Assembly (NCBI RefSeq): GCF_000819845.1
Contig: NZ_CDCG01000002.1
Coordinates: forward strand, 45,255 to 109,254
Length of the DNA stretch: 64,000 nt
Origin: Aeromonas enteropelogenes
GTDB taxonomy: Bacteria; Pseudomonadota; Gammaproteobacteria; Enterobacterales; Aeromonadaceae
Reading direction: 5' to 3'
Positions 16,775 through 26,070 of the stretch are shown here, one piece after another. Each line of letters opens with the position of its first letter. Position 1 is the first letter of the stretch. Under the pieces are notes generated by a model. The model saw nothing but the letters and a program-made list of their open reading frames with translations. It did no database searches and was not told the origin of the DNA. Made by a program: the position numbers and the translations under genes.

Positions 16775-17275
16775 ATGGAAAATAAACAGATAGAAGGCAA
16801 CATTTTTGTTCCTGCTCACATCGACGATGTCTGGCATGCCTGGACAACCGAGAGCGGTCTGCGCAGTTTTCTTGCTCCCGAGTGCCTGATGGTGGCGGAA
16901 CCGAATGGTCCTTTCGAGATCTATTTCAGGCCAGATGCCCCACTGGGAGAGCGAGGCAGCGAAGGGTGCAGGGTGATGGCGGTCATGCCCTATGACCTGC
17001 TCAGCTTCAGCTGGAATTTCCCACCTTTTCTGTCTCATATCCGCCAGCAAAAAACCCAGGTCAGCCTGCGTTTCGTGCCCGAAGGGCAGGGTACCCGGCT
17101 TTATTTCCTGCAAACCGGCTGGGCCAATGATCCTGACTGGGAGCAGGGCTATGCCTATTTCAGGGAGGAGTGGCTGGAACTCAGCCTGCCAAGGTTGCAG
17201 TACCGGTTTACCCACGGGCCCATCGACTGGAACAATCCCCCCGACAAATCCCAGCTCAAATCGCTGGCCCAGTAA
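16775..17275 (+). CDS. SRPBCC/AHSA1-like ligand-binding domain protein
   Basis: The 166-residue protein matches the START-like AHSA1 pattern. VPAHIDDVWHAWTTESGLRSF is near the N-terminus (residues about 12-32). A central GCRVMAVMPYDLLSFSW follows, then RLYFLQTGWANDPDWEQGY and the long C-terminal helix YFREEWLELSLPRL. Such proteins bind hydrophobic ligands or act as co-chaperones; the specific role is unknown. It stands alone, between a leftward GNAT gene and the leftward glk gene. No signal peptide is present. Confidence 0.8.
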   Translation: MENKQIEGNIFVPAHIDDVWHAWTTESGLRSFLAPECLMVAEPNGPFEIYFRPDAPLGERGSEGCRVMAVMPYDLLSFSWNFPPFLSHIRQQKTQVSLRFVPEGQGTRLYFLQTGWANDPDWEQGYAYFREEWLELSLPRLQYRFTHGPIDWNNPPDKSQLKSLAQ

Positions 17276-17283
17276 GCCGGACA

Positions 17284-17310
17284 TAAAAAAAACCGGCCAA
17301 AAGGCCGGTT
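17284..17310 (-). terminator. Terminator, mainly for glk
   Basis: AACCGGCC-AAAA-GGCCGGTT is preceded on the plus strand by a run of A, which reads as a T run on the minus strand after the stem. It therefore ends the leftward glk transcript, about 160 bp past its stop. On the plus strand it lacks a T run but may weakly serve the SRPBCC gene. Confidence 0.85.
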
Positions 17311-17471
17311 GAAACAGTTCAGGCTTGTCAGGTGACAAACGTAACCAGTGGATGAGAGAGGTTTCCACTCCATGTGAAGTCCAGCCCTCTTGATTACGTG
17401 ACGTCACTTTATGTCATGGTCACTGAATCGAGGCTGAACCATGGCATGATCCTTGCGGTGGCAGGCTTTGC

Positions 17472-18440
17472 TCATATCTTGAGTCCCATCGACTGGCGCA
17501 AATAGGCTCCCGCGCCGAGTAGTCCCGGACCCTCATGGGTGATCAGAAATACCGGGATATCCTTGAGGTAGGATTTGAAACGCCCCTTGTCTTCAAACGC
17601 CACCCGAAAACCCGAGCCGGTAAAGAACTCCTGGAAGCGCGGCACTATGCCGCCCGCAATATAGACGTCGCCAAAGGTGCCCATGTTGAGCGCCAGGTTG
17701 CCGGCAAAACGGCCCATCAGCACGCAGAACAGGCTCAAGGTGCGGCGACAGTCCAGGCATGAGTTGGCCAGGGCGCGCTCGGTAATGTCTTTCGGCGCCA
17801 GTGCTTCGGGTTCGCGACCATCGGATTTCACCAGGCCGCGATAGAGATTGACCAGCCCCGGGCCAGAGAGGAAACGCTCGGCCGAGACATGGCCCAGCTC
17901 GCCACGCATCACCTGCAAAACGGCGTCTTCCTCTTCGCTGTTGGCGGCAAAATCCACATGCCCCCCTTCACCCGGCAGGCTCAGCCACTGCTCACCCGCC
18001 TTGACCAGATGGGCCACGCCAAGGCCGGTGCCAGCCCCATAGATGGCGATGGGCTTGCCTGCCACGGGGGCCCCTCCGCCCAGCTGGATGCGATCTTCTT
18101 CCGGCAGCACGGGAACGGCCATGGAGACGGCGGTAAAGTCGTTGATCACCAGCAGGCGCTCAAGACCGAGATTGGCCTGCATCTCCTTGATAGAGAATTC
18201 CCAGCTGTGGTTGGTCATCGCGACCCAGTCACCATTGATGGGGCAGGCGATGGCGATGCAAGCCTCGCTGACTTTTGCTACGTGCTCATCCAGATAGAGG
18301 CGTACGACGGCTTCGAGAGAGGGGTGGGCAAGACCTGAATAGGTTTTTGCCTGGGAGATAGTGCCGGTGGCCAGCTCACACAGGGCCAGACGCGCATTGG
18401 TACCGCCGACATCGCCGACCAGCGCATGGGTATGCTGCAT
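17472..18440 (-). CDS. glk: Glucokinase
   Basis: The 322-residue protein begins [20 protein letters not shown], the phosphate-binding loop of the bacterial Glk family. It continues with [25 protein letters not shown] and [10 protein letters not shown], all close to E. coli Glk. It phosphorylates glucose with ATP at entry to glycolysis and the Entner-Doudoroff route. ATG at 18440 is chosen for its AAGGAG ribosome site and because Glk homologues start here; a longer in-frame start exists at 18512. It is divergent from hexR, whose product is a likely regulator. Confidence 0.95.
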   Translation of the reverse strand: MQHTHALVGDVGGTNARLALCELATGTISQAKTYSGLAHPSLEAVVRLYLDEHVAKVSEACIAIACPINGDWVAMTNHSWEFSIKEMQANLGLERLLVINDFTAVSMAVPVLPEEDRIQLGGGAPVAGKPIAIYGAGTGLGVAHLVKAGEQWLSLPGEGGHVDFAANSEEEDAVLQVMRGELGHVSAERFLSGPGLVNLYRGLVKSDGREPEALAPKDITERALANSCLDCRRTLSLFCVLMGRFAGNLALNMGTFGDVYIAGGIVPRFQEFFTGSGFRVAFEDKGRFKSYLKDIPVFLITHEGPGLLGAGAYLRQSMGLKI

Positions 18441-18757
18441 AACAACTCCTTCGTTACAGGCTTCGGACGACCGTTGGCGTCCCGAGATTATTGTTGGATT
18501 GTGACGAACCATTCTATCCGAGCTCGGCCCCGCTCACCCACCGGAACGGCACAAACGTGCGCCTGCTCACAGTGTTGTTGCTTTGCAACATTTGTAAGCG
18601 CTTTCAGGGCAAGGTGACGTTTTGTAACGAAAAGTACGAAATAATTAGAGATGAGTCATACTTTGTATGGCAGGTGTTAGTTGCGATAACCACTTGTCTT
18701 GTATAGTCATCAGGTTGATTGGAAACCTGCTTAGCCGTAAGTTGAGTGCAAAGACAC

Positions 18758-18773
18758 TGAAGCTAAATTACAA
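18758..18773. promoter_or_regulatory. Candidate HexR site in the glk-hexR intergenic region
   Basis: TGAAGCTAAATTACAA matches the HexR palindrome TGTAATTAAATTACA (as I recall it) at 12 of 15 positions. It lies 20 bp before the hexR start, a position suited to autoregulation. The remaining 352-bp glk-hexR gap has no gene; it also contains TTGTAAC near 18632 and an inverted repeat GTTGCTTTGCAAC near 18575. Confidence 0.35.
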
Positions 18774-18792
18774 AAAATGCCTGGTGGTGATG

Positions 18793-19647
18793 ATGAATAC
18801 CCTTGATAAAATTACAAACAACTTGGAAAGTTTCAGTAAATCAGAACGCAAGGTCGCCGAGGTGATCCTGGCGTCTCCCCAAACTGCCATTCACTCCAGC
18901 ATCGCCGCCCTGGCCAAAATGGCCGACGTCAGTGAACCGACCGTCAACCGTTTTTGTCGTCGTCTCGATACCAAGGGTTTTCCCGATTTCAAACTGCACC
19001 TGGCCCAGAGCCTGGCCAATGGTACACCCTATGTGAACCGTCACGTAGAGGCGGAAGACGGCCCCGATACCTATACCGCCAAGATCTTCGAATCCACCAT
19101 GGCCTGCCTGGATGCGGCCAAAAACAGCCTGGATATCTCAGCCATCAATCGCTGCGTCGATATCCTGACCCAATCCAAGAAGATCAGCTTCTTCGGCCTT
19201 GGCGCCTCTTCGGCCGTCGCCCGCGATGCCCAGAACAAATTCTTCCGCTTCAACATCCCGGTAGTGAGCTTTGATGACATCGTCATGATGCGCATGAGCT
19301 GCATCAACAGCTCAGAGGGGGATGTGGTGGTGCTCATCTCCCACACCGGCCGCACCAAGGCGCTGGTCGAGATTGCCGCGCTGGCCCGCGAAAACGATGC
19401 CACCGTCATCGGCATGACCGCCAAGGATTCGCCGCTGGCCCGCGAGTGCAACCTGGTGCTCTCCATGGATGTGCCGGAAGACACAGATGTCTATATGCCG
19501 ATGGCTTCCCGTATCGCCCAGCTGGCGCTGGTGGATGTGCTGGCGACCGGTTTCACCCTGCGCCGGGGGATGAAGTTTCGCGAAAACCTGAAAAAAGTGA
19601 AAGAGGGACTGCGCGAATCCCGCTTCGATACACCGCACTCTTCCTGA
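18793..19647 (+). CDS. hexR: HexR, RpiR-family regulator of central carbon metabolism
   Basis: The 284-residue protein has an N-terminal RpiR helix-turn-helix (SIAALAKMADVSEPTVNRF, residues about 37-55) and a C-terminal SIS sugar-phosphate-binding domain (FFGLGASSAVARDA; VVVLISHTGRTKALVE). It is near-colinear with E. coli HexR. In gammaproteobacteria HexR senses 2-keto-3-deoxy-6-phosphogluconate and controls glycolytic, Entner-Doudoroff and gluconeogenic genes. ATG at 18793 corresponds to the E. coli start MNMLEKI; an in-frame ATG lies one codon earlier. Neighbours glk and pykA are classical HexR targets, and HexR-like boxes lie before hexR and pykA. Confidence 0.93.
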   Translation: MNTLDKITNNLESFSKSERKVAEVILASPQTAIHSSIAALAKMADVSEPTVNRFCRRLDTKGFPDFKLHLAQSLANGTPYVNRHVEAEDGPDTYTAKIFESTMACLDAAKNSLDISAINRCVDILTQSKKISFFGLGASSAVARDAQNKFFRFNIPVVSFDDIVMMRMSCINSSEGDVVVLISHTGRTKALVEIAALARENDATVIGMTAKDSPLARECNLVLSMDVPEDTDVYMPMASRIAQLALVDVLATGFTLRRGMKFRENLKKVKEGLRESRFDTPHSS

Positions 19648-19699
19648 ATCGTCGGGGGGTGACCCCCGGCTGTCTATGCCACCCTGCTTTGGTGTAGTA

Positions 19700-19716
19700 T
19701 TGTAATTTAATAACAA
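19700..19716. promoter_or_regulatory. HexR-like palindrome upstream of pykA
   Basis: TTGTAATTTAATAACAA is a near-perfect palindrome matching 13 of 15 positions of the HexR consensus. It lies about 95 bp upstream of pykA and touches a -10-like TAGTAT (19695-19700), so a bound regulator would affect transcription start. Confidence 0.55.
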
Positions 19717-19809
19717 AAGCCACCCAGATGGCTGGCAAACGGATGCCTGTCGGCATCCGCTTGATGGGGCAGAATTTCAAGTCATATCAACTTCATATTG
19801 GAGTCTTTC

Positions 19810-21249
19810 ATGCCTAGACGTACAAAGATTGTAACCACACTCGGTCCGGCAACCGACCGCGAAGGGATCCTGGAAGGGATCATCCGCGCTGGCGCCGACA
19901 TGGTGCGGATGAATTTCTCTCACGGCACTCCTGAAGATCATATCCAGCGCGCCAACCAAGTGCGTGACATTGCTGCCAAACTCGGCCGCCACGTGGCCAT
20001 CATGGGTGACCTGCAGGGCCCGAAAATCCGTGTTTCCACTTTCAAGGATGGCAAGATCTACCTGGCCATCGGTGACAAGTTCGTGCTGGACGCCACCCTC
20101 GGCAAGGGTGAAGGCTGCCAGGAGCAGGTGGGGATTGACTACAAGAGCCTGCCCAATGACGTGGTGCCGGGCGACATCCTGCTGCTGGACGACGGTCGTG
20201 TGCAACTGAAGGTCGAGCGTGTCGAAGGTACTCGCATTCACACCACAGTGACTGTTGCCGGCCCGCTCTCCAACAACAAGGGCATCAACAAGAAAGGGGG
20301 CGGCCTCTCCGCCCCGGCCCTGACCGAGAAAGATAAGGAAGATATCAAGACCGCCGCCCGCATGAATGTGGACTACCTGGCCGTCTCCTTCCCCCGCTGC
20401 GGCGATGACCTGCGCTACGCCCGCGAGCTGGCCCGCGAAGCCGGTTCCAACGCCAAGATCGTGGCCAAGGTCGAGCGCGCCGAAACCGTCGCCACCGACG
20501 AGGCGATGGAAGACATCATTCTCGGCTCCGATGCCGTCATGGTGGCTCGTGGCGATCTGGGCGTCGAGATTGGCGACCCCGAGCTGGTGGGTGTGCAGAA
20601 GAAGCTGATCCGCTACTCCCGCCGTCTGAACCGGGTGGTGATCACCGCGACCCAGATGATGGAGTCGATGATCAATGCGCCGCTGCCGACCCGTGCCGAG
20701 GTGATGGACGTCGCCAACGCCGTGCTGGACGGCACAGATGCAGTGATGCTCTCCGCCGAAACTGCCGCCGGCCAGTTCCCCATCGAGACAGTGACCTCCA
20801 TGGCCAGCGTCTGCGTGGGCGCCGAGAAGCACCCGAGCCTGAACGTCTCCAACCACCGCATGAGTTACACCTTCACCTCCGTGGAGGAAGCCGTCGCCAT
20901 GTCCACCATGTATGCGGCCAACCACCTGGAAGGGGTCAAGGCGATCGTGGCGCTGACCGAATCCGGCACTACGCCGCTGCTGATGTCCCGCATCAGCTCC
21001 GGTCTGCCGATCTTCGCCCTGTCACCGCACAACAAGACCCTGGCCTGGACCAATCTCTACCGCGGCGTGACCCCGGTGCTGTTTGATGGCGACGAGACCA
21101 AGCCGGTCTACGAAGTGTGCCGCGACGCGCTGGACGTGCTCAAGGCCAAGGGACTGCTGCAAAGCGGCGACATGGTACTGCTCACTCACGGCGACAAGAT
21201 GGAAACCGTCGGCAGTACCAACACCTGCAAGGTGATGATGGTCGAATAA
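19810..21249 (+). CDS. pykA: Pyruvate kinase (PykA type)
   Basis: The 479-residue enzyme opens [19 protein letters not shown] and carries [11 protein letters not shown], the active-site region [10 protein letters not shown] with [12 protein letters not shown], and [16 protein letters not shown]. It converts phosphoenolpyruvate and ADP to pyruvate and ATP. The opening and length fit E. coli PykA rather than PykF, and the gene follows hexR as in E. coli. ATG at 19810 has TTGGAG six bases upstream; a TTG at 19798 is an unlikely alternative. Likely HexR-controlled from the 19700-19716 box. Confidence 0.95.
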   Translation: MPRRTKIVTTLGPATDREGILEGIIRAGADMVRMNFSHGTPEDHIQRANQVRDIAAKLGRHVAIMGDLQGPKIRVSTFKDGKIYLAIGDKFVLDATLGKGEGCQEQVGIDYKSLPNDVVPGDILLLDDGRVQLKVERVEGTRIHTTVTVAGPLSNNKGINKKGGGLSAPALTEKDKEDIKTAARMNVDYLAVSFPRCGDDLRYARELAREAGSNAKIVAKVERAETVATDEAMEDIILGSDAVMVARGDLGVEIGDPELVGVQKKLIRYSRRLNRVVITATQMMESMINAPLPTRAEVMDVANAVLDGTDAVMLSAETAAGQFPIETVTSMASVCVGAEKHPSLNVSNHRMSYTFTSVEEAVAMSTMYAANHLEGVKAIVALTESGTTPLLMSRISSGLPIFALSPHNKTLAWTNLYRGVTPVLFDGDETKPVYEVCRDALDVLKAKGLLQSGDMVLLTHGDKMETVGSTNTCKVMMVE

Positions 21250-21275
21250 GGCCTTTCATCCGCCAAGGCAACCAG

Positions 21276-21311
21276 AAAGCTGTTCACCGTGAGGTGGGCA
21301 GCTTTTTTTTA
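21276..21311 (+). terminator. Rho-independent terminator after pykA
   Basis: A 13-bp stem (21276-21288 with 21293-21305, two G-U pairs) with loop GTGA runs into a T8 tract. Confidence 0.9.
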
Positions 21312-21478
21312 TATTCGTCTGCCGGGCCGGTTACGAGGACTCATTGGCGACAGAGGCCGGGGATGTAGTGCGGCTCTCTGGCCTAAGCGGCACCCCACGG
21401 CTAAAACATGGTATGGTTTGCTGTCACAGCTGAAGACAGATTGCTTGTTACATCGCGAAGCATACGAGGAGATCTGGC

Positions 21479-22258
21479 ATGAATCCGGGTAAAAAATGGG
21501 TGATGGCCCTGTCGCTGGGGCTGGTGTTGTCACCGGCTCACGCGGACTGGGCCAAGTTGAAAGAGGCGGCGTCCGATCTCGGCACTGCGGTCAGCGAGAC
21601 CAGCAAGGAGGTCTGGCAGGATGTCAGCGATTTCTCCAAGAAGAGCTGGGCCTCCGTCTCCGCCTGGGGCGAGGATGCCTTCAATACCGCCGGGGCCTGG
21701 ACCGACAAGAGCATTGCCACCGGCAAGGAGTGGCTGGCGGTCGCCGACAAGAAGCTCGACGAGATGCTCGAACCCGAGACTCCGGAAGAGGCGCGTCTTG
21801 CCCTCAACACCATGGCCGATACCGCGCTGGTGAGGTTGTTCAACGAGCAACCTTCGGCCAAGTTGCTGTTTGACAAGGCATATGGCTATGCGGTGTTCGA
21901 TTCGCGCAAGTTCTCCCTGATGCTCCATACCAATCAGGGGGCCGGGGTGGCAATCGATCGCACCATGGGCAAGCACACCTACATGAAGATGTTTGGCGCG
22001 GGTATTGCCGCGGGTCTGGGGGGCAAGTTTTACCAGCAGGTGATCCTGTTTGAAGACAAGGCGCGGTTTGATGCCTTCGTCACCCAGGGATGGGAAGCGA
22101 CCTCGGAAGTGGGGGCCGTCGCTGGCAAGGAGAGCGCCGAGCTCACCGCCAAGTACAACGGTGGCATGGCCATCTACCAGATCGGCGAGAAGGGGTTGCT
22201 GCTGGACGCCAATATTTCCGGCTCCAAATACTGGATCGACAAGGATCTGACCCAGTGA
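21479..22258 (+). CDS. Exported SYLF/Ysc84-like domain protein
   Basis: The 259-residue protein has a Sec signal (MNPGKKWVMALSLGLVLSPAHA, cleavage after about residue 22; here given as positions, core LSLGLVLS). An amphipathic helical stretch rich in W, K, D and A follows (residues 25-95). The C-terminal half resembles the SYLF lipid-binding domain: KAYGYAVFDSRKFSLML, NQGAGVAID, and an end YQIGEKGLLLDANISGSKYWID. Related bacterial proteins are periplasmic or envelope-associated; function is unknown. It stands alone with a good AGGAG ribosome site and its own terminator, just before the flagellar cluster. Confidence 0.7.
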   Translation: MNPGKKWVMALSLGLVLSPAHADWAKLKEAASDLGTAVSETSKEVWQDVSDFSKKSWASVSAWGEDAFNTAGAWTDKSIATGKEWLAVADKKLDEMLEPETPEEARLALNTMADTALVRLFNEQPSAKLLFDKAYGYAVFDSRKFSLMLHTNQGAGVAIDRTMGKHTYMKMFGAGIAAGLGGKFYQQVILFEDKARFDAFVTQGWEATSEVGAVAGKESAELTAKYNGGMAIYQIGEKGLLLDANISGSKYWIDKDLTQ

Positions 22259-22338
22259 TTGCGCAGGCTTTGAGCAACCGCATCTTTTTCTTCGCTCACA
22301 GTGAATTGTTGTCTGTTTAAATGACGCAACTTGCAGTA

Positions 22339-22363
22339 AAAAGAGGGCCATCGGCCCTCTTTT
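22339..22363 (+). terminator. Rho-independent terminator after the SYLF gene
   Basis: AAAAGAGGGCC pairs with GGCCCTCTTTT (22339-22349 with 22353-22363), loop ATC, with a T-rich right arm. Confidence 0.9.
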
Positions 22364-22407
22364 GCATGGGCGCAAGCAGGATTTGTCAGCAGAACAAGGA
22401 GAGTGGC

Positions 22408-22791
22408 ATGACACAAGCAGCAGAACAGGGCGGGATGGACGCGGCCCCGAGCTGGGACAAGCAGAGCGTCTATCTGCGTCTGCAGGATGGGATCCCCATG
22501 GCCTTCTGGGTCAAGGGGGAGCAGGTCTCTCCCCTCGAGCCCAGCCCTGAAGGATCGCAATATCGCGGGCATTTCGGCTGGGGGCGTGCCGATGAGGCGA
22601 CCATGGCCCTGGCGGATGCCATCGTTGCCAGGCTGGTGGTGGAGAGACTGATCCCTCCCGAGCTGGCGGCGAGCCGCGCGGGTTACCTTCACAACGAAGT
22701 GCTGGTCAAGCTGCCCGCCGGGGAACACTACGATCTGCATCTGAGCTATCTGAGGTTGTTGCTGGGCGAGGGGGCCGTGCCGCGGCCGTGA
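22408..22791 (+). CDS. Uncharacterised 127-residue protein
   Basis: I do not firmly recognise this gene. ATG at 22408 follows AAGGAGAG. The protein has no signal peptide or membrane helix. It begins with a short polar segment, then SVYLRLQDGIPMAFWVKGEQVSPL, GHFGWGRADEATMALADAIV and a Leu-rich C-terminus (HLSYLRLLLGEG). The pattern of a beta-hairpin followed by FxWGxx...xALA... recalls small DUF6166-like proteins, but this is a weak resemblance. It is codirectional with, and 67 bp upstream of, the fliE sigma-54 promoter, and probably not part of the flagellar operon. Confidence 0.6.
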   Translation: MTQAAEQGGMDAAPSWDKQSVYLRLQDGIPMAFWVKGEQVSPLEPSPEGSQYRGHFGWGRADEATMALADAIVARLVVERLIPPELAASRAGYLHNEVLVKLPAGEHYDLHLSYLRLLLGEGAVPRP

Positions 22792-22857
22792 CTGGCGCCG
22801 GTTCGTCATCGCCTTCTGCGACTACCCAATCCCCTGGCCTGAGGGCATTTTTCCTAA

Positions 22858-22874
22858 TTGGCACTTTTATTGCT
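22858..22874 (+). promoter_or_regulatory. Sigma-54 promoter of the fliE operon
   Basis: TTGGCACTTTTATTGCT matches TTGGCAC-N5-TTGC perfectly, with GG (22860-22861) and GC (22872-22873) ten bases apart. It lies 41 bp upstream of fliE. RpoN with an FlrC-type activator is the known control of this class of polar flagellar operon. Confidence 0.9.
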
Positions 22875-22914
22875 TGGAGCCTGTCAGCGTCAATGATTTG
22901 TCTGGGGATGAAAA

Positions 22915-23232
22915 ATGGAAATTAGTGCAAGCAGCCTGATGCAAGAGATGCAGGCCCTCAAGATTGAGGCAGGTGCCACACCACTGACACAACCCGGTCG
23001 CCAGGTGACTTCCGATTTTGGCCAGTTGCTGCAGCAAGCACTTGGCAACGTCAACGAATTGCAAGGGGCAGCCAACGATCTGCGCACCCGTTTCGATATG
23101 GGTGACAAGTCGGTGGATCTGTCGGAAGTCATGATCGCAGGCCAGAAGTCCTCCATTGCCTTCGAGGCAACGGTACAGGTCCGCAACAAGATGGTCGATG
23201 CCTACAAGACCATCATGAACATGCCAGTGTAA
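22915..23232 (+). CDS. fliE: Flagellar hook-basal body complex protein FliE
   Basis: The 105-residue protein fits FliE in length and in its C-terminal pattern: VMIAGQKSSIAFEATVQVRNKMVDAY ends before the short tail (shown as VMIAGQKSSIAFEATVQ and VRNKMVDAY). FliE joins the MS ring to the rod in the periplasm and is secreted through the flagellar export gate without a cleaved signal. The ATG at 22915 is preceded by GGGGA. It heads the fliEFGHIJ block directly under a sigma-54 promoter; fliF follows after 11 bp. Confidence 0.95.
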   Translation: MEISASSLMQEMQALKIEAGATPLTQPGRQVTSDFGQLLQQALGNVNELQGAANDLRTRFDMGDKSVDLSEVMIAGQKSSIAFEATVQVRNKMVDAYKTIMNMPV

Positions 23233-23243
23233 GGATTTGAATC

Positions 23244-24947
23244 GTGGCTACTGACCAAAACGGCGAACTGCTGATGAACGATGAGGGCACCGCCGCCCTT
23301 GATGAAAATGAGCAGAAGAGTTCGGCGCTGGGCTTTCTGTCCAACACCGACGTGCTGCGGCAAATCACCCTGATCCTGGGGCTGGCCATCTGCCTGGCCA
23401 TCGCCGTCTTTATCCTGTTGTGGGGCAAGGAGCCGGACATGCGTCCCCTCGGCACCTACACCACCCAGGAGCTGGTCAAGACCCTCGATTTTCTCGATCA
23501 GCAGAAGATCCCCTATCAGGTGGATGGCAAGAGCGTGCTGGTCAGCGCCGAAAACTACCCCAGCATCAAGCTGGCCCTGACCCGTGCCGGTCTGGTCAAT
23601 GCGAGCGACATGACCAATGATGGCGAAGATATTCTGCTCAAGGATTCCAGCTTCGGCGTCAGCCAGCGGATGGAGAGCGAGCGCCTCAAGCTGAGCCGCG
23701 AGCGCCAGCTGGCCAGCGCCATCGAGCAGTTCCAGAGCGTGGCCAGTGCCCAGGTGCTGCTGGCCATCCCCAAAGAGAACGTGTTTGCCCGCAACGAGCG
23801 CAAACCCAGCGCGACCGTGGTTCTCAAGCTCAAGGGCGCCGCCCTCAATCAGGGGGAGGTGGACTCCATCGTCGACATGGTCGCCTCCGCCGTGCACGGC
23901 CTGGTGCCGACCCGCGTCACCGTGACCGATCAGAACGGCCGTTTGCTCAACTCCGGTTCCCAGGATCCCGTCTCTGCCCAGACTCGCAAGGAGTTTGCGA
24001 TGCAGCAGAAGCAGGAGCTCGAATACAAACAAAAAATTGACGCCATCCTGATCCCGGTGCTTGGCGCCGACAATTATACGGCGGAGGTCGATCTCTCCCT
24101 CGACTTTTCCCAGCAGGAGCAGACCCGCAAGACCTACAATCCCGACTTGCCGGCGGTGCGCTCCGAAATGACCCTGGAGGAGAACAGCTCCAGCGGCAGC
24201 AATGGCGGTATCCCGGGGGCCCTCTCCAACCAGCCGCCTGCCGCCTCCAATATTCCCGAACAGGCGACCGGTGGCGAGTCCGGCTCCGCTGCCTCGGGCC
24301 GTTCCCGCAAGGAGGCGACCCGCAACTTTGAACTCGATACCACCGTCAGCCACACCCGTCGCCAGATGGGAGGCATTCGCCGTATGACCGTCTCGGTCGC
24401 GGTGGATTACAAGTCGGTGACCGGTGCCGATGGCAAGGTAACTCGCGAAGCGCGCACCCAGGCCGAACTCGATACCCTGCGCCGTCTGCTCGGCGGTGGC
24501 CTCGGCTTTGATGTGACCCGGGGTGACACCCTGGAAGTGGTCGCCATTCCGTTCAACCGTCCCGAGCTGGAAGTGGTGGGTGAGCCGCCGCTCTACGAAC
24601 AGCCCTGGTTCTGGCGCGCAGTGCGCATCGCTGCCTCCGTGCTGGTCATCATCGTCCTTATCGTCACCGTGGTGCGCCCCATGCTCAAGCGCCTGCTCTA
24701 CCCGGATGCCAAGCCGGAAGGAGAACTGGATTTCGACAACCACACCGTGCTGGGTGGCGACGACGAACTGAGCCTGTTGGCAGCCCAGGCAGAAGCCGAG
24801 CCCGTGTTTGGACTGCGCGATGGTCAGCTCAAGCTGCCTGATCTGCACCGGGATGAAGACTTGCTCAAGGCGGTCCGTGCGCTGGTGGCGAACGAACCGG
24901 ATCTGGCCGCTCAGGTCATTAAAGAATGGGTAACCAAAGATGCCTGA
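23244..24947 (+). CDS. fliF: Flagellar MS-ring protein FliF
   Basis: The 567-residue protein begins with GTG (AAGGAT upstream). Two membrane segments bracket a large periplasmic domain: ITLILGLAICLAIAVFILL near residues 40-58 and IAASVLVIIVLIVTVV near 455-470. The ring-building motifs are present, including SVSVAVDYKSV-type sequence (RMTVSVAVDYKSV). The C-terminal cytoplasmic tail ends VIKEWVTKDA, the FliG-binding region. FliF forms the inner-membrane ring on which motor and export gate assemble. Its end overlaps fliG by 8 bp. Confidence 0.96.
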   Translation: MATDQNGELLMNDEGTAALDENEQKSSALGFLSNTDVLRQITLILGLAICLAIAVFILLWGKEPDMRPLGTYTTQELVKTLDFLDQQKIPYQVDGKSVLVSAENYPSIKLALTRAGLVNASDMTNDGEDILLKDSSFGVSQRMESERLKLSRERQLASAIEQFQSVASAQVLLAIPKENVFARNERKPSATVVLKLKGAALNQGEVDSIVDMVASAVHGLVPTRVTVTDQNGRLLNSGSQDPVSAQTRKEFAMQQKQELEYKQKIDAILIPVLGADNYTAEVDLSLDFSQQEQTRKTYNPDLPAVRSEMTLEENSSSGSNGGIPGALSNQPPAASNIPEQATGGESGSAASGRSRKEATRNFELDTTVSHTRRQMGGIRRMTVSVAVDYKSVTGADGKVTREARTQAELDTLRRLLGGGLGFDVTRGDTLEVVAIPFNRPELEVVGEPPLYEQPWFWRAVRIAASVLVIIVLIVTVVRPMLKRLLYPDAKPEGELDFDNHTVLGGDDELSLLAAQAEAEPVFGLRDGQLKLPDLHRDEDLLKAVRALVANEPDLAAQVIKEWVTKDA

Positions 24948-26001
24948 AGAGAATAAAAGCCAGGTCACCGGCAACGATATCACCGAAAGCCAGCGTCTGA
25001 TCCTGGATCAGATGTCCGGCATGGAGATGGCGGCGGTGCTGATGCTGAGCCTCAACGAGGAGGATGCCGCCCAGATCTTCCGCCACCTCGAACCCAAGCA
25101 GGTGCAGCGGCTCGGCATGTCGATGGCCTCCATGTCCGATTTCAGCCACGATCGGGTGGCGGCGGTGCACCGCCAGTTTATCGACGACATCCAGAAATAC
25201 ACCAATATCGGTATCGGCAGCGAAGACTTCGTGCGCAAGGCCCTGGTGGCCGCCCTTGGCGAAGACAAGGCGAGCAACCTGGTGGATCAGATCATTCTGG
25301 GTTCCGGTGCCCGCGGCCTCGATTCCCTCAAATGGATGGATGCTCGCCAGGTGGCCAGCATCATCCAGAACGAGCACCCGCAGATCCAGACCATCGTGCT
25401 CTCCTATCTCGAGCCCGAGCAGTCTGCCGAGATCCTGAGCCAGTTCCCGGAGCAGGTGCGCCTGGATCTGGTGATGCGTATCGCGAACCTGGAAGAGGTG
25501 CAACCGGCGGCGCTGCAAGAGTTGAACGACATCATGGAGAAACAGTTCGCCGGTGCGGCGGGCGCCCAGGCAGCCAAGATGGGCGGCCTGAAGGCGGCGG
25601 CCAACATCATGAACTACCTGGACACCAACATCGAAGGCCAGCTGATGGACTCCATCCGCGAGTCGGACGAGGAGATGAGCCAGCAGATCCAGGATCTGAT
25701 GTTCGTGTTCGAAAACCTCATCGATGTGGACGATCGCGGCATCCAGACCATGCTGCGGGAAGTGCCCGGCGATCTGCTGCAACGGGCCCTCAAGGGCTCC
25801 GACGATCAGATGCGCGAGAAGATCTTCAAGAACATGTCCAAACGGGCCGCCGAGATGCTGGCGGACGATCTGGAGGCCATGGGCCCGATCCGGGTCTCCG
25901 AAGTGGAGGCCGCCCAGAAGGAGATCCTCTCCATCGCCCGCCGTCTGGCGGATGCCGGCGAGATCATGCTGGGCTCCGGTGGCGGCGACGAGTTCCTCTA
26001 A
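24940..26001 (+). CDS. fliG: Flagellar motor switch protein FliG
   Basis: The 353-residue protein has the three armadillo-like FliG domains. The middle-domain EHPQ motif reads NEHPQIQTIVLSYL, and the C-terminal torque helix has charged residues around DDQMREKIFKNMSKRA. It couples stator force to rotor turning and binds FliF and FliM. It overlaps fliF by 8 bp. The protein is somewhat longer at the N-terminus than E. coli FliG (331 residues), as in Vibrio and Pseudomonas. Confidence 0.96.
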   Translation: MPEENKSQVTGNDITESQRLILDQMSGMEMAAVLMLSLNEEDAAQIFRHLEPKQVQRLGMSMASMSDFSHDRVAAVHRQFIDDIQKYTNIGIGSEDFVRKALVAALGEDKASNLVDQIILGSGARGLDSLKWMDARQVASIIQNEHPQIQTIVLSYLEPEQSAEILSQFPEQVRLDLVMRIANLEEVQPAALQELNDIMEKQFAGAAGAQAAKMGGLKAAANIMNYLDTNIEGQLMDSIRESDEEMSQQIQDLMFVFENLIDVDDRGIQTMLREVPGDLLQRALKGSDDQMREKIFKNMSKRAAEMLADDLEAMGPIRVSEVEAAQKEILSIARRLADAGEIMLGSGGGDEFL

Positions 26002-26070
26002 GCCATGATCAACAAGTGGTATGGTGATGGCGGGCCAGCAACTGGCCGCGACGAGGAGCGCTGCTGAAAG

